From positions 1-64,000 of the forward strand of contig JAOCPU010000024.1 of the NCBI GenBank assembly GCA_035772785.1: DNA of 64,000 bases, given 5' to 3'. The notes beneath the pieces were generated by a model that worked only from the letters and a program-made list of their open reading frames with translations, was not told the DNA's origin and searched no databases. Below, piece after piece: positions 20,577-30,913 of this stretch (the stretch's first letter is position 1; each line of letters starts with the position of its first letter). The translations under genes were made by a program, and so were the position numbers. This DNA is from Phlebiopsis flavidoalba. Lineage: Eukaryota; Basidiomycota; Agaricomycetes; Polyporales; Phanerochaetaceae.

Positions 20577-23500
20577 ATGAGTTCGGTTACGACTACTTCG
20601 GGCGACGACACAATCGATGACATGATATCCTCTTGACTGTCGATGCTATCGAGGCCGTGCCCATTACTCAACCTTCCAGGTCTACCGTCACTCAGCCTGC
20701 AAGGCGCGGGCCACCTCAGAGCGCACGCGCGCAGTCGACGACGACCAGATCCGCTCATTCAACACAGGAAAATAATAGACGTGGATGATACCTATGTTTT
20801 TGACACTCTGGACGATATCCAGCTCGAGGCCATCGACAAGATCTGTAACGGAGCCAGCAATAGACAACCCGTCGCGAGCCTCCAGCGGTACTACGTTCCA
20901 GCGTGCATATGGCACCATCAGCTACGATTCAAACGACACTCTTTGGTGGCGTTGCCCAAACTCCTAGTTCCCCGCGTAATAAAACGGGTTCTACCTCGCG
21001 GTCGACTTTACAGCGTTCCGCGTCGCGTCTTGGACAACATTTACACCGGCAAGCCGAACAAGACCAAGAAGTGGGGACCCACACGACGCGTTTCGCCAAG
21101 TCGGGTTGGAAGAAACCAAAGAGTGCCCAAGGGTAAAGAGAAGGCTGGTCCGGTAGAGGATGGCGAGGATGATGTCAGTGGGGCGACGAGGAGGAGGTTG
21201 AGTTCGAACAGTTCCCTGCCCCGTTCATATCCGTAGGGTAAGTACCATACTTTCTCTTCAACCTTTTGATCTAACATAATCCTCATAGACCGGTGAGTAT
21301 TTATACAAATGTCAAGTGCCAACCTGACAGTTCCGTACAAGCCACCGCCCATGAAGCTCAAGCCCGATCTTCTCGCTGCGAGACGATGGATTTATCCGCG
21401 AAACCAGAGAAGCGTGATTATCAGTTTAACATCGTCAAACGATGCCTGTTCGAGAATGCTCTTGTTGCGCTGCCCACAGGCCTAGGCAAGACATTCATCG
21501 CCGGAGTGGTCAATGCTAAACTGTGAGTTATTTCGTACCAATACTGTTGCTTTCAATTTGAACGTGACATGTAGTCTACACATGGTTTCCCGAGGAAAAG
21601 TGATCTTCGTAGCTCCAACAAAACCTCTCGTAGCTCAGCAAATCGAGGCATGCACACAAAGTCTGCGGCATCCCCTGGGAGCCATGCGGCCGAGTTGACA
21701 GGCCAGAACCCTCGTGCATACAGGGCCAAAGCGGTAAACTATACTCTCTATTACACTATGCATAGATTATACTCACATCCTCTTAGTGGCAAGAGAAACG
21801 CGTCTTCTACATGACACCACCGACGCTCATGAACGACCTCAAGACTGAGAATTGCGACCCAAGGGACATCGTTCTCCTCGTCATTGGTAAGATTTTGTTC
21901 AGAGAAGTTGACATTGCCACTGATCTTGTCCTGCTTATTCAGACGAGGCCCACAAGGGTACAGGCGACTACGCCTACGCCCAAGTCATCCGATATATGAT
22001 GGCGAACAGAACCCACATTTCCGTGTCCGCTGGCTGCTAACCGCCACACCAGGAGGCAAGCCCGAGGGCAGTACAAGCTATCGTTGATGCACTACACACA
22101 TCAGCCATATCGAGATTCGCGATGAAACGCAGCCTCGACCCTTGGCGCCGTACATGCACAAGAAACACATAAAGCAGTCCATATCATCGAGATGTCGGGG
22201 GCGAGGTGGAAGAAAATTAGAGACATGCTCGGTGAGGTTATGAAGGTCGGTGGAATCGCCATATCCTCCTTTCTGGGTTTGATTCTGATCACGATGCCGT
22301 TTCAGCCAATGATTATCAAGCTCAACAATGCAAGGCTTCTGCAGGGTAATCCCAACCCAAGCTGCCTTCACCCTTTCAGCTGCCAGAAAGCTATGGCTGC
22401 GCTACATAGTACTCGTGGTGGGGCGGCTTGGGCATTCCCCTATGCTCTCTAAGCTTGGCAAGCTTGCCGAATTATGGGTTACCTGGTATGTGCATCATCC
22501 AGTTTATTCGAGTACCTACTCACTCTGCGTAGATAGAGGGCAGCATCGATCAGTGCTACGACAGCCTGAAGGAACTTCTTTCAGCACGAACGAATCGACG
22601 GGAAAACAAACCGCCACCAAATGCTCAGACCGACCGTTACGCCAAAGACCCCAAACTTCAGGCAGCAGTCATCGCGGAACTCGACAGGGTGAAGACTCCC
22701 GACTACTGGCCATATTGTTCCCCCGCATCCCAAGATGGACAAACTCAAGACCCTCCTCATCGAACATTTCACCCAAAAAAAACTTGACGCTGAGGTCGAC
22801 GGTGTGCTCATGGTGGCGATCTTGACAGCGATTCGAAGGTCATGGGTGTTCACATCATTTCGGCACACGGTCGACTTGATTGTGGATAATCTGAACGAAG
22901 ATCAGCCGTTGATCTCGTGCCGTACCATTCATCGGGCAAGGTGTCGATAAAAAAGGCAAGAAGGGTTATGGACAGAAAGAGCAACTTGAGGTCAGCCTAT
23001 GAGCTCGAACACTGGTGACTGGGTTGTCGAGATTTGCTTACACCGTCTTAGATCATCAAACGCTTCAAATCTGGCGAATTCAACGTCCTGGTCTCCACCT
23101 CTATCGGTGAGGAAGGTTTAGACATCGGCGCGAGATTGACATGATCGCGTGCTATGACGCTCAGCAAAACCCCAATCCGTATGGTAGGAATCGTTCTCGT
23201 CCTTTCATGTTGCGCCACCTGACGGTGACATTCCCAGCTGCAACGAGTGGGCCGTAACCGGTCGTAAGCGTGACGGCTACGTACATGTGCTCCTGAGTGA
23301 GGAGCGTGAAGAGCGAAATTGGGAGAATGGCGGACGACAACTATAAAGACGTTCAGCACTTCATCATCAAGGCGGAACAGCTCGAGCTGTACGAAGATGT
23401 GGAACGACTCATCCCCGACAACATCAAACCAGACTGTATCGAGATGGAAATGGAGATCGAGGAATACGTCCGCGACGAGCCACGGGCGAAGAAAGGGTTG

Positions 23501-25424
23501 TCTTCCCCCACGTCTAGGGCCAAGAAAGAAACGAGGTACGCAACGACGACGTCATGCGGAACGTCCCCGACGGCGCCTCGACCGGCTTCGTTAGTGTCAA
23601 GGACCTCTTGCAGAAAGGCGGGAAGAAAAGGAAGAAACTCCCAGATCTGGACCTCGAAACACGCGGGGGGAGAGCGACGACCTGGACAGGGAGATTGAAG
23701 CCGGCATCCATGGCCCTCGTCGTACGGCGTCAATGGTGGAAACCGAGCGACCGAAAGCAAAGAAGATGCGCAGGGACTACCACCATCGCCTCGGGTGAAG
23801 TAGCCGGTGTGGCAGCAAGAAGGCTACCAAACCCAAGAAACAGAAGCTACGGTGGTCAATCCCGAGGACTCACGTTGAGCGAGCTGGAGCGGCTCGAACA
23901 AAACGACTCTGTCAGACGACGCGATCAGTCACGCGGGGCGTCAGCGCCGCCCGCTCCTCTCTCTAAAGCCCAAACCCAAGGCCAGTCCCAACAAAGCGGA
24001 AGAAATCCTTGAACGCCTCTATTTCTATGCCAGAAACCACCTTCGCGAAACGCGCTGTCAAAGTCTCCAGAACCTGTACCGGGACCCTCTACCAAAGCCG
24101 TTGGTAAACGAAATCAGCAACGACCTCAGACGCCTCCTCCAGTGGAGTTGTCCATCGTCGCCCCCGCTCGTCCGTTAGCCCATACGAATATCATCGACTT
24201 GACGACTCCTGGCCCTCCGCATTCGTCAGTCGTTGCCGCCCTCTTCTCCACCCGCACCGATATGGTCATCGCCCGCCCTCTCTGCGTCTACGCCTAAACG
24301 CGATCGTCGATCTGCCTCCTCAACCGGCTCGCCTGCAGCGGAACCGCGTCGTTCGGCCTCAATTTCCTCCCGTAGTGTCACTGGAGAGGATAATGGAGGC
24401 ACGCATGACAAGAGCATCGCATGGCTACTCGATGACGACGACGACGACCCTAGCATCATAGTTCTAGGGTCCTCTCCTCCATCGAATAGAGTTCATTCAC
24501 AGGGTTCGGCTAAGCAGGATAGTAACACACTTGAGCCTCTCAAGAGTCGACAGGCTTCGTCGTCTCCATCTCTGCTGGCAGGGTCCTTCTCGACAGCCTT
24601 CTAAACGCGCGGCATTGATGCTTCTAGACGACGATGAGGAACAGGCGAACAATGCGTCTCGTCCATCAAGCCAGTACACAACATCCAAGTTTTTCTCCTC
24701 CGATCCGCAAGCCGCAAGCCAGGAAGCTGAGGGACAATCAGACGATGCCGCCGATGGCAGTTTTTTGATGCTTTCCCCGCCTGCGACCTTTGCCGTTCGA
24801 GCACTAGGCAAGCAGACAAAGAGACGTGTCCGTCTGCACACCCCCCGATAGGCTCGTCCCCTTCCGCGCCTCCGGCTCCGTCGCAGCGACGTCTCCACCG
24901 TGTTGTCTCTCGTTCTCCCCAGCGATCGTCCGAGACCCCAGGCTCCGACCCGCTTCCGCGCCCGCCGAAACGCAAGAAACGCAAAGTTCGCGGACACGAC
25001 GGATCTGCAGAGGAACAATCCATGGCTCGATGTCGAAGCAAAGAGCACTCAGGCGACGAGCGCAGCGACGGTGCCAATGAAGATGCCTACCCCGACTCGA
25101 TGCTCGCGAGCTCAGGCGACGAGCGGTTCGCAGGCGACTTCCAGCCCACCCAGGCGTCGCCCGTCGTACGACCAGACTGCCGTATATCGTCGGAGTCTCC
25201 TGACCCAAGCTCCGGGCGGAAATATGCCTGTTTTTCGCGAACCGTCCGACAGGAAGAGGCCTGTTTAGAGCGCCACAGCGTCCAGGGCAGGGAGCAGAGT
25301 CGATCTGTCGAGCTCGCCTCCGCGTGGTGAGCCTGGGTCGGAAGACGATTATCACCTTGGAACTTTCGTCGTGGCAGATGACGCAGACATATCGTACGCT
25401 GGACGATTCGCATATGCTCAGTGA
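20577..25424 (+). CDS. MPH1: Mph1/FANCM-type 3'-5' DNA helicase
   Basis: This SF2 helicase remodels stalled replication forks and unwinds D-loops; it is the fungal counterpart of FANCM. The start [15 protein letters not shown] is followed by a disordered N-terminus. The helicase core reads: Q-region [20 protein letters not shown]; Walker A PTGLGKTF; motif Ia [16 protein letters not shown]; then [16 protein letters not shown] and [10 protein letters not shown]. The DEAH box is split by an intron (21,887-21,942), then [17 protein letters not shown] and LTATPGG. The C-terminal domain includes [37 protein letters not shown] and motif VI, QRVGRTGRKRDG, which has one extra A near 23,253. [15 protein letters not shown] segment follows. 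The long acidic, serine-rich tail ends [19 protein letters not shown]...AQ at 25,424, as in Mph1. The gene carries many frameshifts. It converges with the gene ending at 25,578. Confidence 0.88.
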
Positions 25425-25577
25425 CTTGTAAATCTTTTGTATATCCCAGTAGCACAATATAGCGAATCAATTATGTTATTATCGAGAATGATTTACACCA
25501 GTCCGAACCTAAACCAAACTCCAGATGCGTTACTAGCGAGATTCTCAGCCTGCCGCTATTGAAGCCTGGCCTACGGA

Positions 25578-27223
25578 TCAGATTATGGGAACAGAATGAC
25601 AATCTCCAGCAGCGGAGAGTAAGTACGAATCATGACGGGGCCTGGGGGGTTGGTCGTCGCGACCGCTCTCCCGATATTTGGTTCCCTCACAGGTCGTGCG
25701 AGAAGACTGCGTACCGCGATACAACAACGCACCGTAAGCGACAGCCTCTACTCGCTGTGCAGCCGATCCAAGCATCCCATCAAGCGCAGAAAGCGGCAAG
25801 TGTGGCAGGCACAGGCGACGACCCCCGCGCCCATTGCCCGCCGCACCAAGAAAAACGTGCGCAAAACTCGCTTTCGCGCCGCCACGGTACTCATCCAAGT
25901 ACTTCAGCACCGTCGGGTGCTTGAGCCCCGTCAAGTCTGGGCGAGCCTGCGCGCGAGCTCGCCCTCGTCCATCGGGCTCCTCGTCTCTTTCATCTGGATC
26001 GGTTGGCACGAGGGAGTTGTAGACCCCAAGGAACGTCTGTCCGCGCCCGTTGGCCGTGAGCTGTGCGGGGCGCACAAAGAAGCGGTATCGCCGGCCCGAC
26101 GAACGCGTACGCGCGTGTCCTGTGCATTTTTTGCGCACGCGATAAGTCTAGTCCGATACGTGGTGATGCGTACACCTTGTTCTCCACGCGGTGTGCATGG
26201 GTGCACATGCCATACTCGGCTGGGGTGTGGAGTGAGGAAGGAGGGAACGCGGTCGAGCGCGTCGGCCCATACGTCCGCACGAGCGCTGCGATGTTGGAGA
26301 CGCGCCGCTTGCGCGGAGGAGCTCGTCAACAAGGAGGAGAGGTCCTGAGAGAAGCGTGGCGGGTCGGCCGTGCGCCGGATTGTGCGGAGGAGGATGCCGC
26401 CGCGTCGTGCGCCTTCGTCCTTCTGTTTCCGCCGCGGCTTGTCGGTATTGGTGCAGTTCGTTGAGGGTCAGGAGCTGGGGGTATCAGATGTAAAGAAACG
26501 CGAGGTAGTCGTCGCGGTTGTAGTTGCGACGGGGGAACCAACGGGACCACCAAAGGTGAGATCGAGTCCCTTGCGCGTGCCAAACCGACCTCCCGCACCA
26601 CACACAGAGTCCCCTGCCCCCCGCCCAGCGGTATACCCCCAGCAGTCGTCGGCGTGCGGCTCGCAACTGAGTCCGTCGGGTCCGTGTTGCCACTTCTTCG
26701 CGGTGCACGATGGGAAATACCTGCCCACCGTCAGCACTCCGCACGTACTACTTGGAGACGACTTAACCCCAAACTCACCATCGTCCGCTCCGCCCGATGC
26801 TAATGCCTCGGTCCGCATGCGTATACGGATCCTCATGGCCACCCGCGCCTTGACAAGATAAAACTCAGCCTCCAAAATCTCATAGTCCACCGCGCCGACG
26901 TCGGGCGTATGCAGCCGCTAAGCACGACGTCGTTCAGCAGCAGCGCGGCAATGCCCGCAAAGCGCGTGGCAATGTCCTCCGTCGCGGAGAGCGCGGAGAG
27001 GTCGAGCAGCGCGCGCAGCTCCGCGATGTGTCGCGCTCGCGCTCTGTGGGCGGGAGCATAACGCGCGAGGGGGCGCGTCGGTCGCGTCGGAGAGCTTGCG
27101 TTTTGTGTGCCATGGGACGATGGCGTGCAAGAAATGTGGCGCTTTGGTGTTGCGCTCGGGCTAGGGCGCGCAGGTGATCAGGGTCGGCTAACGCATCGGG
27201 ATGGCGTTGGAGACGGTGCCCAT
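25578..27223 (-). CDS. Conserved uncharacterised fungal protein
   Basis: Recognised as a conserved fungal family without an established function, read through several frameshifts. From the N-terminus: MGTVSNAIP, then FLHAIVPWHTKRKLSDATDA, IAELRALLDLSALSATEDI, and LLNDVVLSGCIRP. Near 26,890-26,480 it reads EAEFYLVKA, then a cysteine-containing RYFP segment and a GTRKGLDLTFGG motif. PRIGLDLS (about 26,160), RYRFFVRP, GQTFLGVYNSLV and KYLDEYRGGAKASFAHVFLG follow. The EAEFYL / GLDLTFGG arrangement recalls, distantly and only from memory, the layout of alkyladenine (3-methyladenine) DNA glycosylases. That is a suggestion, not an assignment. The C-terminal end is uncertain; the similarity I trust stops near 25,830. 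Both neighbours, Mph1 (convergent) and NoxR, are unrelated in function, apart from Mph1's role in DNA repair. Confidence 0.55.
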
Positions 27224-27816
27224 CGTGCAGCACTTATAGCTTCGCGCTGGGGTCGTCAGGGAGAGGTTGTGAGGCAGTGTGAAATTCGGAATGTGTTGTA
27301 AGGGTTTGCTGTGGCAGTGGCCATGTTAGTAAGTACTTACGTGCTTTCAGAGGCTCAACTAACTGCGCGAGAGACAAGCAATAAACATCAGACAGCGCAG
27401 TGCCCCCAGTGCCCCAAATTTCTGGAGTAAAATCGAGAAGTGAACGGGAAACGAGGACCAGACGTGAACGTGAAGAGAAAGGCGTAAGAGGCCCAATCGT
27501 TGTGCGTACGCAGCGGCGGCATGATGTCATGATCATGTCGACGCCGTCGTGGCGATGCTGGAAGGCGAGGTCGCGAGTTCGAATCCGCGAAAAAACGCGT
27601 TGGCGCGACGCTGCCGTTTGTCTCTTCACACACCGTTATATGGAGGGGTATGAATAGATCTAGTGGAGTACAGCAAAAAAGAGGGTGAGGATGACGAGCG
27701 ACAGTATTAATATATACACATCCGAACGAAACATCCCCCCAAGATAAAGCAGGACGGCAAAAAAAAAAAAATGGCAATGGAAGACCTGCAGATCATACTC
27801 GCCGTCCAGTGGCCGC
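27224..27816. other. Spacer downstream of NoxR
   Basis: No supported gene. It contains an A13 run (27,758-27,770; poly-T on the NoxR strand) just past the NoxR stop. A tRNA-like B-box (GTTCGAATCC at 27,576-27,585) is also present, but it does not fold into a complete tRNA. The promoter of the minus-strand gene starting at 27,223 should lie here. Confidence 0.45.
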
Positions 27817-29796
27817 TTAGTTGTCCGCGCACCAGATCCTCGAGCGCGGCCCTCCGGCTTGCCCTTGGCCACTCTCAGCAGCGCGAGTCTCGATCGCGAA
27901 GGCTCGTTAGTTCCATTTCGGTCGCGGCCAGCGTGTCACACGCCCGACGTCCTCGAAACCTGCCTTGAACTTCATAGCCCAGGCCCGCCGACGCGGCACG
28001 ACGGTCACAATTGTTTTTTGGCTTTTTCCCGTAAAGACGCTGCGAGGTAGAGCTCCTGCGAACGAAGCAATCTGCGCGAGGCTCGATCGCCGCCTATTTT
28101 TCCCGCGCACCGTGTCTTTCGAGAGTAGTGCATGCTGCCGCCCGGACCCTTGTCAGAGGGCCACAAACACTCAACAGCCGGTAGAGAATCCAACACACCT
28201 TGACACGGATCTTAGTCTGATCTCAAATCGGGCGGCTTGGTCCCTTTCCCCGTAAAGTCGCCCGACTCGCGATACCTCCCTACCTCCTCCTTTCCTCTGT
28301 AATACGTACTGCGCGCCGGCCGCGCCTGTGCGCCTTGTCGTCTTCCCGCCGACAAGCGTTGCCGCCCGCACACTGCTTCGGCGCATAAACTACTCGGCGC
28401 AACGTAGCGCGCGCGGTCCAACCGCAGCTCCAGCCCCAGGGACCGCATTATTGCGCGCCCAGTTCGCGCGACTCGCTCTTTGCCGGGCCACAGGCGGGAC
28501 GGCGGGCGCCGGCTCCTCGGCTGTAGCTGTCGAGGTAGTCGTCGGTAAAAGTCCGTCGCGCGGTCGCCCGCCGAGCGGGGCGAGGGCCGGCTTGCGCTTG
28601 GGGCTGGCGCGGCGAGAGGCGCGGGTGCGGGGGCCGCCGGGCGGCGCACGCTGAGTCGCGCGTCTGGGGCGGGCGGGGACATGGCGCGTGGTGCGGCGCC
28701 GAGGGCAGCGGAGGCGAGGGTCTCGCTTGGGGGCCGAGACGGGGGATGCAGCGGCGGAGAGCCCGCGGATGCTGGTCGCGTCTCGCGTGCGTCGGAGGGG
28801 ACGGTGATGGTGGTTTTTGCGCGCTGGAGGTTGCTTGGGTGTGGGTGGGACGGTCGGGGGTCGGGGACTACTGGGCCTGTAGTGGTGTTAGTAGATGAAA
28901 GGAACGAAAAATATCAGAGGAGACATACGGGAGGTGACGGCAACGGTGGCCGAGCGTGAGAGGCCGCCGCATTTCGAGGGCTCGTCTTCGAGGCGGCCGA
29001 CGCCTTGGGGCGAGATGCCCTGCTTGGAGACGTGTGACGCCAGTAAAGGTCGTGTAGGCTTCGCTTTCGTCAGAGGTGGCGACAAGTTTCTGCGGGGCAT
29101 GTGAGTTTAATGAAACAGAGAGACGACGGTTAGACGACACCGCCTTGCCGAGGTAGTCCTTTGCCTTTGCGTTCTTGAGCTTGATCTCGGAGGGGCCGGT
29201 AGAGGATGCCCACAGGCTGCGGTTCGGTGTCAGTTACAGTGAGAAACACGGGTACATTGGGCACTTACGATGCTGAATACGGTGTAGCCGTCACCGCGGT
29301 CCGCGATGGCATCGTCGATGAGGACATTATGCTCAGCGGTGACCCTTTTCCTTGCGTGCCTCCTGAAGACTCGTGAGGCCCTGCTCGAGCTCGCCGAGGT
29401 ATATCTGGCACAGGCCCTTGTTGAAGAGGACCTCGGCAGAGTAGAGCTTGAACTTGAGGCGAGCTGCTCGTAGTTGATGTTCTCGTTTCCACGGAGATAG
29501 AGCAGCGCGCCGTCAAAGTCGCGGTAACGCGAGCTCGTAGCGCTGCAGCAGAAAGTGGACACGCCGCACTGGAAGTATGCGAGGCGGCGAGGAGGTGTCG
29601 AGCTGAGTTGCCTGCATAAAGTGGTCGACGGCCATCTCGTGCTCGCGCCGATGGTCGCGTAGATGAGGCCCATGTTGGTGAGGATCTTGCTCGAGTCGGC
29701 GATGGTGCCGAAAAGCTGGAGGGCCTTGTCAAAGTCCTCCTTGTCGTACGCCTGCAGCGCGGCGGCCCAGGTCTCGAGTTCCGCTTTGAGGGACAT
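27817..29796 (-). CDS. noxR: NoxR, p67phox-like NADPH oxidase regulator
   Basis: This is the regulatory subunit that, with Rac GTPase, activates fungal NADPH oxidases making superoxide for hyphal differentiation. The N-terminus MSLKAELETWAAALQAYDKE starts a TPR array (SSKILTNMGLIYATIG; AYFQCGVSTF; FDGALLYLRGNENINYEQL; then RGDGYTVFSI, the activation region following the TPRs). After an intron it reads KLVATSDESEAYTTF and TGVTRLQAG. The middle (about 28,800-28,200) is a proline/serine/alanine-rich disordered linker. The C-terminal PB1-like region reads WAMKFK near 27,980 and ends KGKPEGR and IWCADN at a TAA at 27,817. Frameshifts are frequent in the linker and PB1 region. The length and the TPR-linker-PB1 order fit NoxR. 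The start ATG at 29,796 agrees with the conserved N-terminus. Confidence 0.87.
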
Positions 29797-30913
29797 TGTC
29801 TGTGGAAATCACAATGAAGCGGGCGTTCGGGATTCAATGAAAGTAAAACGAAGGGCGTTCCTGACGCGAGATGATGCAAAGAGGCGGGAAAGGGCAAGCT
29901 CCTGGCTTGGGCGAATGAGAAATGAGCGAAGGGGGGGCCAAGGAAAGCGAAAGAGAGAAGAGCCGAGCCTAAGGCGAGCGTGGGGGTTACGGACAGATAT
30001 GAGGCGAGCGCAGGTAGCAGGGGTGGCAGTGATCTGTGATGGCGACCACTTACCGAACGGACAGATAAAGGCTGATGTGTTGACGGGAGCCGAGATGGTC
30101 GGTACGACGCCGTCGGCTGCGGCGTGGACAGAGGGTCTCTCGACGTCGAGCGAGCTTTCGGAGGGCAGGGAGCAAGGTGGGAAAGTCAAAAGAGCGGGCC
30201 TGTCAACAAGCGATGGCCTCGCGATTTTAAACGGCAACTATTGTTTTGCCCCGGCCTCGAGGAGCGGACAGACCGTCCGACTGCGCTTTTGTTCCACTCA
30301 TTACCATCTCAGAACCTGCTGCTAGCGAACCGTCCGGACCCGTGGTCTTTCATATATGTCACCACTGCACTTCTCAGGTCTCATGTTTTAATATCACCAA
30401 CAATTTCGCGACAGTATCAAGCGGCATCATACCCATCTCGCCAGTACATCTAGGCTGGTGCCGTTCGCGGCGAATCCTGGCCTCGTCTCGTCTCAACTTA
30501 CCAGTTCGAGGCTGCCCGCTAGAGCCAGGAGGGTTGCGATGCAAAATAGCGTCGAAACACGCCCCAGCAAGCACGCTGAGTAGCTATGCCAACGACGCCG
30601 CAGATGTTTGACTCGTACACGACTCCGCGGGGCAGCATCCGACAGCGACCATGCGGCCCAGTATTGTAATGTGCTTGAGGAGCTCGACATCAGACCATCT
30701 GCCCGTCTTTGTGGCGACGTCTTCTCTCTTGTTCTCCTGCAGGCGGCCCACCGGCGAGCTGGGGCCATCGTTACCCGCACCAGCGAATGCCGAGAAATCG
30801 CGGTCCATAGACGGACCAGTTGCCACACAACACCCTTCGCCGCTTCTCAAACTGGCTGTGATAATCCCTATGGTACACGACAACGTGACATACACACACC
30901 TGTGTACCTACTT
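29797..30913. other. NoxR upstream region with one unassigned minus-strand reading frame
   Basis: About 1.1 kb between the trpC stop and the NoxR start. The first part should contain the NoxR promoter and leader. At 30,895-30,493 two overlapping minus-strand frames read continuously as a possible ~130-residue protein. It contains MDRDFSAFAGAGNDGPSSPV and GRWSDVELLKHITILGRMV and ends in a hydrophobic stretch (LFCIATLLALAGSLELV). I do not recognise it. It begins only ~20 bases past the trpC stop. Confidence 0.35.

Noticed and set aside
27540..27600. Possible tRNA gene (A-box-like TGGCGATGCTGG and B-box-like GTTCGAATCC).
   Set aside because: The two boxes are only about 26 bases apart, there is no anticodon arm, the T-arm pairs only if one base is added, and no 7-bp acceptor stem exists. 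At most it is a tRNA remnant.
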